A DNA stretch of 64,000 nucleotides from Cryptosporidium bovis (taxonomy: Eukaryota > Apicomplexa > Conoidasida > Eucoccidiorida > Cryptosporidiidae). The notes below the pieces were generated by a model, which worked only from the letters and a program-made list of their open reading frames with translations, made no database searches and was not told the origin of the DNA. The position numbers were made by a program, and so were the translations under genes. Shown one piece after another: positions 20,506 through 31,300 of this stretch. The DNA lies in contig VHIT02000030.1 of NCBI GenBank assembly GCA_009768925.2, positions 100,820-164,819 on the forward strand, in the 5' to 3' direction. Numbering within the stretch: the stretch's first letter is position 1; every line of letters starts with the position of its first letter.

Positions 20506-21173
20506 TTGCAGGTAACTTAAGAGAATAAACATTCATAAATACTAATATTGAGCCTATCTTTAATTAATATTTGCAAAACATAAAACAGAAAGTCGTTTAT
20601 ATACTTAATGTTCTTAACTTTACACTTATTTCATATTTAAAAAAACAATGAAACGAAGTTACTTTAAGGATCGAATACTAATAATTAAATAGAATGCTTT
20701 ATTAACTAAGCTCCAAACAATTATCATACCTCCTCTAATTACATTTTTAAACCTACATTTTACTATCCTCTCTGTTCAATTTACTCTATTAATTTATCCT
20801 TTTTTTGTATTTTATTCTAGTATGGTTTTGAAAATACTTGATTCCAACTTCCGAAATTATGATAATTGGTTTCTATCAACTAATAACAAAAAAAAAATCT
20901 GTTTATACTATCTACAACTCGAAGTAGATAGTATATGTTATCAACTACTTCCAAATTGTACCTTCACTCAATTCTCAAATTAATTAATTAATTATAAATA
21001 CTCTCGGCACCTTAAATATCATCTAACTCGGCCAGTAAAATAAATATAATGACGCTTTATTCAGAGTTATATCTCCAAATAATATCATCTACTAAGTTAA
21101 CATTATTATAAAGATTCAATATTTCCATTAAAAAGATAAGCCAAAAAAACGTTACTATGATAAGTCATAAGAT
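20506..21173. other. Convergent 3' region with hairpin
   Basis: 668 bp of very AT-rich DNA between two stop codons. The only structure I see is the inverted repeat listed separately. Confidence 0.6.
20904..20935. repeat. 12-bp inverted repeat, 8-nt loop
   Basis: TATACTATCTAC at 20904-20915 is exactly mirrored by GTAGATAGTATA at 20924-20935. In RNA from either strand this folds into a 12-bp hairpin, roughly midway between two convergent genes, so it may aid 3'-end formation. Confidence 0.85.
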
Positions 21174-22394
21174 TTACTCATTTTGATTCATTCCACTCTC
21201 TGGATCAACATCATAGTCGTCAATGTGTTCGAGATCTTGAGAATTAATGTTGTGATCAACTTCTGATTCCTGATCACCTTCATAACCATTAGAGCTGCCT
21301 TGCATATTCATGTCTCTCATTGGTGGGTCCACCATTTGTGAATCAGCGTCATCATGAACGTCATTAAATGCAATAGTTTCATTCTTTTGTTGATTACGAC
21401 GGCTGTTATGATGTCTCCTATGACCAGATCCTGAATGCTTCTTCTTATCATTATTAATTATATCTACCATAGACATTGTTCTACTCGTAATAACAAGTAA
21501 AAATGATGTAATGCTAAATAAATTAATGTCGCATTCAAAGAATATTGAACCAAATACGAAGAATAGTGCAACAGAAACAATCTCAGAAAATCTCCATGGA
21601 GCCTGCTGTCCAAGTGTAACTAATTTGTTGGCGATAATATTTTTAACAAATGGAATAGTACCAACGGTAAATAAACACCCTATTGAAAGAAGATATTCAG
21701 TAAAACCTCTTGAATACAATGAATAGAAAAATTCTGGTTCAAAAATAACAGTTGCAAAGAAGAGTGCAAATACACCGCAGAATACCTGAACATTATATAA
21801 TTTATTCGCATCCCTTTCAGTTATATGTAGTGCTTTCTCCAAACATACTGCTCTGAAGATTGCTGATGAAATTGCATATAATATAGAAAGTCCCAATAAT
21901 GTTGGTGGAACCAAATTTGTATCTAAACAAGCCACTATATAGGACAATGCAGTTATTGTTACTGTTCTAACTGATAATAAGTTTCTTTGATCACAGAATA
22001 AATATCTAAATATATGATGTAATACAACTGCTAACGCCAATATTGATGGGTATACTGCTATTACTGGTGTTGATTTAAGCAATACGTTTGCTATTGTAAA
22101 CATAAGCAAGTAAACTCCAACTGGAACTAAATATTCGCTGAATTTGCTCTGAATTTCATCCTTCACCTTTCTCAAATCACAACCTCCCAATACATATGCT
22201 AAAATCATTCCGACCAATAACTGAGAAAATGTAACTCCTATAGGGAATGGAATTACATCCAAAAGCAAACGGTACATAATGAACATGTTACACAAAGTGA
22301 TAAATATAAACAAACCACTCAGGGAAAGTATTGCGCTGTTCTCATATTTTTCCCTGAGAATTGATAATAAACTTTCTGAATTCTGGTTATCCAT
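21174..22394 (-). CDS. Drug/metabolite-type membrane transporter with acidic tail
   Basis: 406 residues, ATG start. About nine or ten hydrophobic spans occupy residues 25-310, with short loops, in the pattern of the drug/metabolite transporter superfamily (nucleotide-sugar and triose-phosphate translocator relatives, SLC35-like). The opening block with FPIGVTFSQLLVGM and the LDTNLVPPTLLGLSILYAISSAIFRAVCLEKAL block fit that class, but I see no signature that fixes a substrate. The last 90 residues are hydrophilic: His/Arg/Lys-rich (GHRRHHNSRRNQQK), then strongly acidic, likely cytosolic. A nucleotide-sugar transporter role in the Golgi/ER is a reasonable guess only. About 1.5 kb of non-coding DNA lies upstream. 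Confidence 0.75.
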   Translation of the reverse strand: MDNQNSESLLSILREKYENSAILSLSGLFIFITLCNMFIMYRLLLDVIPFPIGVTFSQLLVGMILAYVLGGCDLRKVKDEIQSKFSEYLVPVGVYLLMFTIANVLLKSTPVIAVYPSILALAVVLHHIFRYLFCDQRNLLSVRTVTITALSYIVACLDTNLVPPTLLGLSILYAISSAIFRAVCLEKALHITERDANKLYNVQVFCGVFALFFATVIFEPEFFYSLYSRGFTEYLLSIGCLFTVGTIPFVKNIIANKLVTLGQQAPWRFSEIVSVALFFVFGSIFFECDINLFSITSFLLVITSRTMSMVDIINNDKKKHSGSGHRRHHNSRRNQQKNETIAFNDVHDDADSQMVDPPMRDMNMQGSSNGYEGDQESEVDHNINSQDLEHIDDYDVDPESGMNQNE

Positions 22395-23933
22395 CTTTAT
22401 GCTCCAATTGTAAAAAAATTCTAAGCTATTGTTTAATTTTAATCTCCTTTTGTACTAAATTAACCCTTATACGTATCTCAAAAAGAAGAGAATTATCAGG
22501 ATGCCTTTCTTCAAAACAACTCGCTATCGTTTCTCACTTCTTTGTATACGCTTGTATGTTGTTACATATGAATGTTTCCTGTATCTCCTCTTTACCGTGT
22601 ATATTCCCTTCAAATTGCTTTTTTTAGTCTTACTCTATTCAAAGCAAATATGTGGAATATTTTGTATTTTCTTTTTTTTTCTTATCTGAATCAAAATTAT
22701 CATTAAAATATGGACATAAGCATCTCTATATTTAATTTAATATTTATATATATGTAATAGACACACCCATATGCTTACACAATTTATTTCATATATTTTT
22801 AGTCTACCCCATTAAACTACTTCTTCCCACTTAAAGCCATGTATTTTCCCTTTCATGCCTTTTTTTTGTGTGGTCAAAACGTCATACTTATTATATGTCT
22901 CGCACACTTATTTATTATTACTATCTATTTATTATATACTATACTTATTGGTATGAGACGTGAACATATGTCTCAAATCTACATGGGACCCCAGAATTAC
23001 TATCTAACAATAAAGGCCTTTGAGAATTCATTACTGTAGTTGTTTTGTTTTGTTTTCTTAGTATTTTATAGGAAATAATTTTAAAAATTTAGAGAGGAAA
23101 AATGAGAGCACACACTTCAGGGTTAAGGGCGAATAGAGATTTTTGTTGTCAATCTGTCTATATATGCTTTTTCTCACATCTAGTTGACTATTTAGCACGT
23201 TTATATAAGTATCAGCAAGGTCACATATCCATTTCTAACTATATTTTTCTGATCTACTCATTGTATGTTTTTTCACGGTAACATATGCACACCTATATTC
23301 CTTGTGAATAAGCACATCTGGCGGCTGCATTCCGGATCTAGAGTGTGCTCCCATCTGAGAGTTTTGGCGGGGAAATCCAAAAGAAAACAAATATGTGAAT
23401 ACATGCGTATTTGGGAGAAGTTTTACTTTGGAAGAGTATGATGCAAGCGAAACGATATTTTGATTGATTTGACTAATGTTGATATCCAACGAAATATGGT
23501 GAAGACAGTGATATATGTGTGTGCACTGAGTCTAACTTTATTAATTGATAGTAAGTAGACTTTTTTTTTGCAGCTTGGCAATTCCTCTCAATACGGGGGT
23601 AAGGGGTGCGTGCTTTTCCCCAAGGGGTGTTGTAGTTACTAATTTTCGAATACAAATCGAGGCTCAACTAAAAACTGGTAGTACCCTGAAGAAATGAAAC
23701 GAGATTGTAGAAAGATAGTAAACAAAAATGTGCGTTAAATGTATTAATTTATAAGACTAGTACATATAAACTCCCTGAAGGTCATCTTAGTTAATTTAAC
23801 TACTCTGGAGAACATTTGTGACATTTATAGCGATAAAAAAATTGGCGGTTAAACGCGATTAATTTAAAGCATTAAGTTAGATGTTAAAAAGAAATTGTGA
23901 AGTGAAACCACCATTCTTTCGTATATATTTGCT
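22395..23933. other. Intergenic region, 1.5 kb
   Basis: Several short frames on both strands (22361-23667) show no conserved features, start context or splice support, and I leave them out. The region holds a G-rich stretch (listed) and a TTTTGGCGGGGAAA sequence near 23356 that resembles an E2F site. Confidence 0.5.
23593..23631. other. G-rich/C-rich island in AT-rich DNA
   Basis: Four runs (GGGGG, GGGG, CCCC, GGGG) within 39 bp, including a possible GGGG...CCCC hairpin. It resembles the G-box elements (G-x-GGGG) reported from Cryptosporidium promoters, but no gene start is nearby. Confidence 0.45.
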
Positions 23934-26036
23934 TTAACTGTTCTCATAAGAGATAAGAACAGTAGGATTTATCCTTCTCTTTATTTTAGATGTAGTATTG
24001 TTATCTTTGGTGTTGTTACCATAAATATGGTGATCATTGTTATCTTCTGAACTAATTAAGTTTACCTTGGAGTTGGCATTTTCAACATCCCGGTATACTC
24101 CCTCCTCTGCTCCGCACTCTTTTTCTTCCCTCTCCTTCTCTCTTTTGGTGCTAGTAGTGCTTAAGTTTGATTGTAGAAGAGTGTGTGGGCCGTGAACCTC
24201 TGTGTTCTCACCATCACAGTGACCTTTTGATTGAGGGGATGTTGTATCGGTGTTAACTTTTGTGATAACTGGACCCTCTAAAACCTGACCAAGCTCGCCA
24301 TTTTCAAAAAACACAATAGTAATGTATCCATCTGAAGAAGCAACTGCTAATGTGTGCCCATCACTGCTCCAGGAGGCGTCGTTCATACCCTGAAAATGGA
24401 GACCTCTAATAGCAACAATTGGATGAATATGCTGAGTGTCATAAATGTAAATAGTGCCAGCCAATGTTATGACAGAAAAAATATACCTCGGCATTATTTC
24501 ATTTGTTTTTGTTTTGTTTGAAAAAATCCAGCTATCTTGGTTATCTGGAGGAACTATTCTGTAACTCGAGAAAAAATTTTGTTGATTCGAGGATAAACCG
24601 TTTTTGTCTTTTTCATCGTTTTTACTGAGAGGTAAAAATGCAACTTGATTGAATCTAATGGATGATGTTGTACCGTCCGGGGAAGGTAGCACTGCTGCCG
24701 GATAGGAATATTCGTTTCTTAAAAAAACATATGAAACAGGCATTAGTATCTGATTACTGCTTCCAATATCCTTTGAACTTCCATCTGTACCCACATCTTT
24801 TCTATTTTCACCTGACTTACTAATTAAATATTGTCCCGTAGGTACAACAAGTATTTCTCCATTTGGAGACCAATCCAACCTTCTAAAAAAAGTAGTAGTC
24901 GCAGACTCGGCCAGAAACAGACATCTTCTTTTTTGGCCCCCACTATTAGAGTTATTGCTATTGCTAAGTCTAACGTTATTCGGAGTAGCACAGTCGCCTA
25001 TTACCAAATCTTGGTTCTCCAAATTCTCCATCTCCAATTGCATTTGTTTGTTCTTAAAGTTGCTTTCTAATGTCTCGTACTTTATTGTATGGTGCAATTT
25101 CCATGACTTTATGTCAGATTTGATGCCTTTGTCTTCGTTTTTGCTCAAATTTTGATTTGGGATATCATCAACCTCCATGTTTACATCATTATCTGTGGCT
25201 GAATAATTCTTAATAGTATTCGAATTCGTTCCTGTCACAGTTGTGTCCCGTTCAACAATGTCAATAGCTTGGTTTACAGTATTTTCAGTTGCTCCTTCAC
25301 AAATTTCCGTATCCCCTTTAGCTTTCTCCACATCTTCTTTCACCTTTTTTTCATCAATAACTCCCGAAGTTGATTCCGTTTCAATATCTTTCTTTTGATT
25401 TAATTTTGACACCAATCCTGTCTTCTTTTTAGTTTTCGCCGTCTTACTCCTCCAAAGACGAACTGTTTGATCAGAACTTTGAGAAGCAATAAACTGGTCT
25501 TTTGGATCCCAACTCACACCCATAACTATGTGAGAATGACCATCCAATTGACGCAAAAGTTTTCCTGTGTAAACATTCCAAATCGTAACCCTATCATCCT
25601 CCGTTCCAACAACCACTTTACAGTCGTCAGGCGACCAACTTAAAGACATTACAGGTGCCATACATCGCATTACTGTTATTCTTTTCCAATATTCTGGAAA
25701 TCCCAAAACATCCTCAGGATTTTGGCCAAAAACTACCTGTTGCTTTTCACTCGTTGGCCTCCAAATACATAGTGAGTCATCTTGACCACCAGAAGCTAAT
25801 AGTTCACCCGTTGATGAAAAACGAACGCAGTTTACCTCCTTCTCGTGTCCAAATAATCTAGATAGTATTTTTAATTTCCATTCTGCCTCCCTTATTATTT
25901 CCCATATATGTATGAACTCATCCGCTCCTGCTGTAGCCAACCTAGAAGTTCCAGGTTGAAAGTCTAAGGAATATACCCTATCCGCAAATTTGCTATCCTT
26001 TGAATGCCATATTATTTGTGGGGTTTCAACCTTCAT
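23934..26036 (-). CDS. CHAF1B: Chromatin assembly factor 1 subunit B (p60/CAC2)
   Basis: 700 residues from the ATG at 26036 (the frame runs six codons further up without an ATG). CAF-1 deposits newly made H3-H4 behind the replication fork. The protein opens with IIWHSKDSKFADRVYSLDFQ, the CAF-1 p60 N-terminal pattern. WD repeats follow, e.g. LATAGADEFIHIWEI, LASGGQDDSLCIWRP, VVGTEDDRVTIWNV and SQSSDQTVRLWRS. Family-specific TTFFRRLDWSPNGEILVVPTG and YVFLRNEYSYPAAVLPSP come after a long insert (about 215-365) that is Lys/Asn/Glu-rich. HIRA is the other candidate, but the FFRRL and PxAxLPSP blocks favour p60. The C-terminus is polar. Its upstream region has both GGCGCC and TGCATGCA. Confidence 0.92.
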   Translation of the reverse strand: MKVETPQIIWHSKDSKFADRVYSLDFQPGTSRLATAGADEFIHIWEIIREAEWKLKILSRLFGHEKEVNCVRFSSTGELLASGGQDDSLCIWRPTSEKQQVVFGQNPEDVLGFPEYWKRITVMRCMAPVMSLSWSPDDCKVVVGTEDDRVTIWNVYTGKLLRQLDGHSHIVMGVSWDPKDQFIASQSSDQTVRLWRSKTAKTKKKTGLVSKLNQKKDIETESTSGVIDEKKVKEDVEKAKGDTEICEGATENTVNQAIDIVERDTTVTGTNSNTIKNYSATDNDVNMEVDDIPNQNLSKNEDKGIKSDIKSWKLHHTIKYETLESNFKNKQMQLEMENLENQDLVIGDCATPNNVRLSNSNNSNSGGQKRRCLFLAESATTTFFRRLDWSPNGEILVVPTGQYLISKSGENRKDVGTDGSSKDIGSSNQILMPVSYVFLRNEYSYPAAVLPSPDGTTSSIRFNQVAFLPLSKNDEKDKNGLSSNQQNFFSSYRIVPPDNQDSWIFSNKTKTNEIMPRYIFSVITLAGTIYIYDTQHIHPIVAIRGLHFQGMNDASWSSDGHTLAVASSDGYITIVFFENGELGQVLEGPVITKVNTDTTSPQSKGHCDGENTEVHGPHTLLQSNLSTTSTKREKEREEKECGAEEGVYRDVENANSKVNLISSEDNNDHHIYGNNTKDNNTTSKIKRRINPTVLISYENS

Positions 26037-26599
26037 TTTTGAGTTAACCAGCAACAGAAAAAAAATGATTCAGGAAATATACTGGTAGATGTCAAGGTAT
26101 CCTCACTTATACTTATTTATTATTACACTACAACTATATTTAGTCTTCTACAATCGCTCTTTATATTGATGCTTAAAAGCAATGCTTAATCTGCGTTTAT
26201 ATTCCTTTACTTGCTCAAGAAGCTATTACTACCCCGTTTCAGTACGTATCGCACTATCTATTCACAACAAAGAGGAAGTTATGCGCTAAGCCACCTTTGT
26301 ATTTGTCTCTCTCAATCTTAAACTAATTTGTAAAATAACTTATCATTATAAAACAAAAACCCATATATTTTAAACGATAACCTATATGTTTCTCCACCTG
26401 TTTTTGTATATTAAAATGCAACCCACTTGTATTCAACTATGTGTGTTAACCTATAAATTATCGTATTATTTAAATATTTTATTCATACAAGTTTTCGCTT
26501 ATAGCAACAGTATTTTGTGTTTTATACACTTAATCATATACGGTACCCAAGTAATTTATTTTTCCGCCATAATTTAAATTATTTATTTGATAACCAGCC

Positions 26600-26605
26600 G
26601 GCGCC
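26600..26605. promoter_or_regulatory. E2F-like GGCGCC palindrome
   Basis: Context AGCCGGCGCCATAA, 564 bp upstream of the CAF-1 p60 ATG. S-phase chromatin assembly genes are classical E2F targets in animals and plants, so the location is suggestive. Confidence 0.45.
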
Positions 26606-26637
26606 ATAATATATTTTACATACATGGAAATAGAATA

Positions 26638-26645
26638 TGCATGCA
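26638..26645. promoter_or_regulatory. TGCATGCA, AP2-type palindrome
   Basis: Perfect TGCATGCA 33 bp beyond the GGCGCC site, so two candidate factor sites are clustered upstream of CAF-1 p60. Confidence 0.35.
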
Positions 26646-26696
26646 AACTAATTCAAAAATAACAATCACAAAAAATCAAGTAACACTTAAACTAAC

Positions 26697-27953
26697 TCAG
26701 AATTGTGATAGAAGGAGTGGGTCTCTAACTACGGTATAGGTAATTGAGGTAAACTCTTCTAAACAAATAGAGTTTTTGGCAATTACGTGAAAAGTTGGTA
26801 CCTTTGGTATATATTTAATAACATCAATAACCTGCTTAATCGTTTTTTCAGAAGAAACCTCCCAAATACGGCTTTCGTAAGGCGGGCCTGGTTCATAGTA
26901 AACTAGTAAATTGTCCCAATTATACTTTTCTAAAGTATCCCAAGGAAGATGTCTGTCATTTGGAAACATTACCTTCAAATGATCTTTTATTTGTGAGTTT
27001 TCTGCTGCTTCACAAATAAACTCGCACAACATTGGTTCATCCAACAAAACGAGTATTGGATAAACTAACAATTCATTCTCACCCTTATTAATGCATTTTA
27101 TTTCATTATTATATGTGTGAATTACGTCATATATTGGGTCTGTCAAAAAATATCCTCTATCAACTAGAACACTGTTAACGTTTCTAACTCCACTCTTCTC
27201 CATGTATATTTTTTTGTCCTCTTCTTCTTTCCTTCTTTGCTCCCTTCTTTTTTCTATTTCAGATAATCTCTCGTCTAAGGTCGACTTTAAATGCAACAAT
27301 TCCTTGTTGTCCTTATCATATTTAAGACCATGAACCGCAAAGTTAAGTGCCTGTTTGTATAACTGCATTTTAATAGATGCCTTGCATCCTCTATAAGCCG
27401 CCTTTACATTGCATGGATTCTCCTTCAAAGATGCCCTACAATCATCCACACACTTAACGTAACACCTCATTAATAAGTAAACATGAGCTCTATTTGAGTA
27501 CAATAACGAATTTACCTCTTTATTGCTACTTTTCTGCTCTATTCCTTTTGTATATGCTATTATGGCATCCTTATATCTAACCTTCCCATCTTGAAAATAT
27601 TCATTACCCACTATCCTGAACTGCTCCGCCAAACTTTCTGGGGTCTCATCATCGTAAATAAGTGCCTGAAGTGCCTGTATATGAGGATTATTCGGGTCCA
27701 AAACATCCTCACCCATAAACAACGGAAACTCCTCCCCTTTATACTTTTCCTCTAACCTCTTTACTGCTTCTGGATTAACTTCCCAGTCCAAATCCTCATC
27801 AATATTAGCATTACCATCTACTAATGAAACATCTGTCTCTCTATCATTCATATTTTCTAGTCTTTTCTCCTCCCTTTCTCTATTTTCAATATTTTCATGT
27901 ATATTGTCAATTCTTTCCATTTCTAAACTTCTGTTGTTTTCTTTCGAAATCAT
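26697..27953 (-). CDS. TTC4: TTC4/CNS1-type TPR co-chaperone of Hsp90
   Basis: 418 residues, ATG start. TTC4/Cns1 links Hsp90/Hsp70 with client folding and is essential in yeast. Three TPR units span about 108-225: NEYFQDGKVRYKDAIIAYTKGI, then LLYSNRAHVYLLM..., then a third with YRGCKASIKMQLYKQAL. A charged helix (EKRREQRRKEEEDKK) follows. The family-specific C-terminal wheel domain begins YPILVLLDEP, continues HLKVMFPNDRHLPWD and ends with the LEKYNWDNLLVYYEP block. The N-terminal 50 residues are Glu/Asn-rich. Length and order of parts are typical. Confidence 0.93.
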   Translation of the reverse strand: MISKENNRSLEMERIDNIHENIENREREEKRLENMNDRETDVSLVDGNANIDEDLDWEVNPEAVKRLEEKYKGEEFPLFMGEDVLDPNNPHIQALQALIYDDETPESLAEQFRIVGNEYFQDGKVRYKDAIIAYTKGIEQKSSNKEVNSLLYSNRAHVYLLMRCYVKCVDDCRASLKENPCNVKAAYRGCKASIKMQLYKQALNFAVHGLKYDKDNKELLHLKSTLDERLSEIEKRREQRRKEEEDKKIYMEKSGVRNVNSVLVDRGYFLTDPIYDVIHTYNNEIKCINKGENELLVYPILVLLDEPMLCEFICEAAENSQIKDHLKVMFPNDRHLPWDTLEKYNWDNLLVYYEPGPPYESRIWEVSSEKTIKQVIDVIKYIPKVPTFHVIAKNSICLEEFTSITYTVVRDPLLLSQF

Positions 27954-28370
27954 ATCTCTATATTAGCAACACCCTATCGCTATTTCATATCTGTCTGTCC
28001 CTTATTTAATGATATAATATAATACGCCTCCTTTATCTTCTCTATTTCTGCTCCAAACCTCAATTATCACATACTCTAGACAAAGGAAGAGTTATCAAAA
28101 CAAAACAAGAACGGAAAGCCAAAAATAAAGGAAAAAAGTTTAACAAATAATAATTAAATATAAGATATTGTCCACCTTTACTTTTTGTTTTAATTTCTGA
28201 TCATTTGACCCTTAATTCAAAAAAAAATGGCGCCAACATTGAACTCTACCTCACATGGATAGCAAAAGTCGACTACATTTTACTTGCATGTAATTGAATT
28301 AATAGTGACAAAATAATTAAAAAAAGAATACTATTTGTTTATATGAATTCAAAATAACTAAATATAAATT
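27954..28370. other. Upstream region of TTC4
   Basis: 417 bp, AT-rich, with a GGCGCC palindrome; no gene. Confidence 0.6.
28229..28234. promoter_or_regulatory. E2F-like GGCGCC palindrome
   Basis: Context AATGGCGCCAACA, 276 bp upstream of the TTC4 ATG. Confidence 0.45.
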
Positions 28371-31300
28371 TTACTTAAACTTGCAGGACCTAACAGCTCC
28401 AATTAAATTAGATATATCTGGGCTTGGAATTAATATTTCACCATATGGAGTGATATAATTTCTTACTAATATAAGAGGACAACTCTCGCCAAAACTAATG
28501 TTCTTTAAACTTTGACGAACCTCAGAATGATCCACTTCTTCCAGTATCCTTCTAGCAACATCCTCAATTTTCATTTCAGGTGATAATTGCAATATAGCAA
28601 CTTCATATTCACCCTCGCCTAGGTATATACACCCATCTATCCATCTTAAATCAGATTCAGTAAAATTCCAACTTCTTAGTTTAATCCAATCCAGTATTAA
28701 TTCTTCTCGTTTATCATGACCTCTTTGAGAAAATAAATAGTTTGGGCCATAGACAATATTATTATACAATACATTTTTATCAGCTGAATCTAATATAGAC
28801 CAACTTGGAGGTTCAACATTCCCAACATTTGCATCTGCTAAATCCAACAGATTTCTAAAGTCCGTTTTATCCGTATTACAGCATTGTAATTTCATTCCAT
28901 TCATTATCCCAAACTTGGCTTCATTTGTGTTTAGTATTTTTTTTGCAATTGAATACAATGCTCCAGAAAGCGATGATGGCCGTGATTTATTATCATTTTT
29001 AAAAGTTCTCTCTTCATCATTTACCTCCTTTCCATCCCCTTTTCCATAATGAACATCACTTTGTTCATTCCCATTTTTTGGATAATTTATAGAATAAACA
29101 ATATTGTTACCCGTTACATTATTTAGACCGTAATTCGATGCCTTTGGAATATCTACATCTAAACTAGGATCATTTACATATAAATGAGTTGAATTAATAT
29201 TTTCAGAATCACAACAGGATGAAAATACCCCAGTTTTTGTATCCCCTGTTTTTCCACAACCGTTTAAACCAAATCCTATAAGATTACTACTTCTATTGAA
29301 TTTTTTTCTTAAGCTATGTAATTCCTCTCCAGCTTCGTCTACAGCTTTTTGGAGAAGAAAATTAACAAAACGAATATTTAACTTAACACGCATTATATGA
29401 ACCTTTATCTGTACCGACTCAAAAACGCGATATAATCTTTGTCTTAAGAACCCAAGATTACTAGTCGTATTTATTTCAATATTATTGGAATCTTTTTGAA
29501 TGTAAATTTCTGAATTATTTAGATCTGATATATTCAACCCAAAATCTTTTAATTCAAATAAATATTTTAAGCTGCATATCCTATCCCATAATATTTCTTT
29601 ATTATCAATTTCAAAATGATTAGCGTCTTTTTTTGAACCAATATATTTCCGTCCTATTAATCTTGAAAATGTAATATCCCTTTTAACTTCAGCAAAAAAA
29701 AGAATTGCCGACATAACCATTTCAGATATAACTATCTGATCGTAATTATATTCACTTTGTTCATGTATATAATCCCTGTTATCATAACAATTTAATAGAA
29801 TATCAATAAAATGTAAACCAGTAATAAAAGTTTTTGAAGACCTCTCAATAAATTTACCTGTTTCAAATTCACTTAAAACATTTGATACCGAATCTCTTAA
29901 ATTAATCACCTCACATACAGTATTCCCCATGCTTTGTATTCTTGTTTTTAAATGTTGTATTGAAAATTCACTGCTTTGATATCTTAATAAATATTTCGCA
30001 CTTATTCCACGTAATAACAGTGTTTTACAAATATAGTAAATAAATAATTTACCACTAACTAATTCATTTTCTTTATTATAGTTTATAAGAGATTTCTTTT
30101 TATTATTCATATAATTTAACAAACATTCTGACGTAATTAATCCATTTAAACAAAACAGCGAGATCATTTCCATACAATATTCACTTGTTATACCATGTGA
30201 CACCCTCCAACTTTCCAATTGCTCAATAAGCTCTGAAAAACAAACAGTATAGTTAGTTATATGATTATCCAAGAATTTCTTTATTATTTGATTTGCATAA
30301 ATTTTCATATACAATGATGAATCAGCTCTATTAGTACTAGAATTTGCGTTCTCTTCTTCTATAAATTTGCAATTTGCCACTGCCATTAGACATGTGTTAT
30401 ATCTTCCTAGTGACTTAATCAAATATCTGCATCTCCATAAAATTTTAGCATCTAATAACATGTCCTCTGAATCGTAAAGAGAGATAGGTGTTGTATCTCC
30501 TATTATCTTTCTAGGTACAATATACGGAATCCAATTATATGGATCTCTCGTAGTTTCATCCAATAACCAGTGCTCTATTTTAGATACTCCTATGTCCAAT
30601 GAATCGGAAAGTGGAAGACGAATTGCACTTTTTAACACACTACCAAATACCTTACTCTTGCTACTCTTCCAGTTCCTTTTTTCATCACTGTTATTATACG
30701 AATCAAAACTCCACCAAAGCTCTACCTCATTTTCATTTTCAATAGCACTCACACTTCCAGAAAGAGTCGAGCAGTATATCACGTCTTTGCAATAATATCT
30801 ATCTTGTTTATCTTCATTATAGTCAACCGAACAGTCATCAAAAGTATTGGTTGTTCCATATTTTAATTTATTCACTACAACTGTGTTGTTTAGCATTAAC
30901 CCACTTCTTCCAGAATCAGTCTTTCTAAACCATATTTGAGGTTTTAATATTTTAAAATTTACAACTTTCCTTTCTCCCAATGATAACCTTAAACATTCCA
31001 AAAGTGAAAGCCCATGTAGAGAAGGTGAACTTCTTGTATCTGAACCATCTATTGAGAAGGAATACCCCATTAATGGAATAACCTCAACTCCATCCGGGAC
31101 CTCAAATATAAATTCTTCTTCAAGTATGTTTTTTAATGTATACCAAGAATTACTAGTTATATTTCCTGCATAAACAGAAGATGGAAAAAGAGGTAAACTC
31201 GAGTTTCTGTCAGAATCGCATATATAACGCATGACTGTTTCTATCAAATCTTCTCTATCTACAAGCCTTTTCTCTATCATTTTATCCTCTGTCTCATTAA

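Larger units (their letters stand above)
26037..26696. other. Upstream region of CAF-1 p60
   Basis: 660 bp between the CAF-1 start and the TTC4 stop. No gene. It contains a GGCGCC at 26600-26605 and a TGCATGCA at 26638-26645. Confidence 0.6.

Noticed and set aside
22361-23667. Five short frames on both strands in the 1.5-kb gap
   Set aside because: They are low complexity, dominated by Phe/Tyr/Leu runs typical of AT-rich DNA, without splice or motif support.
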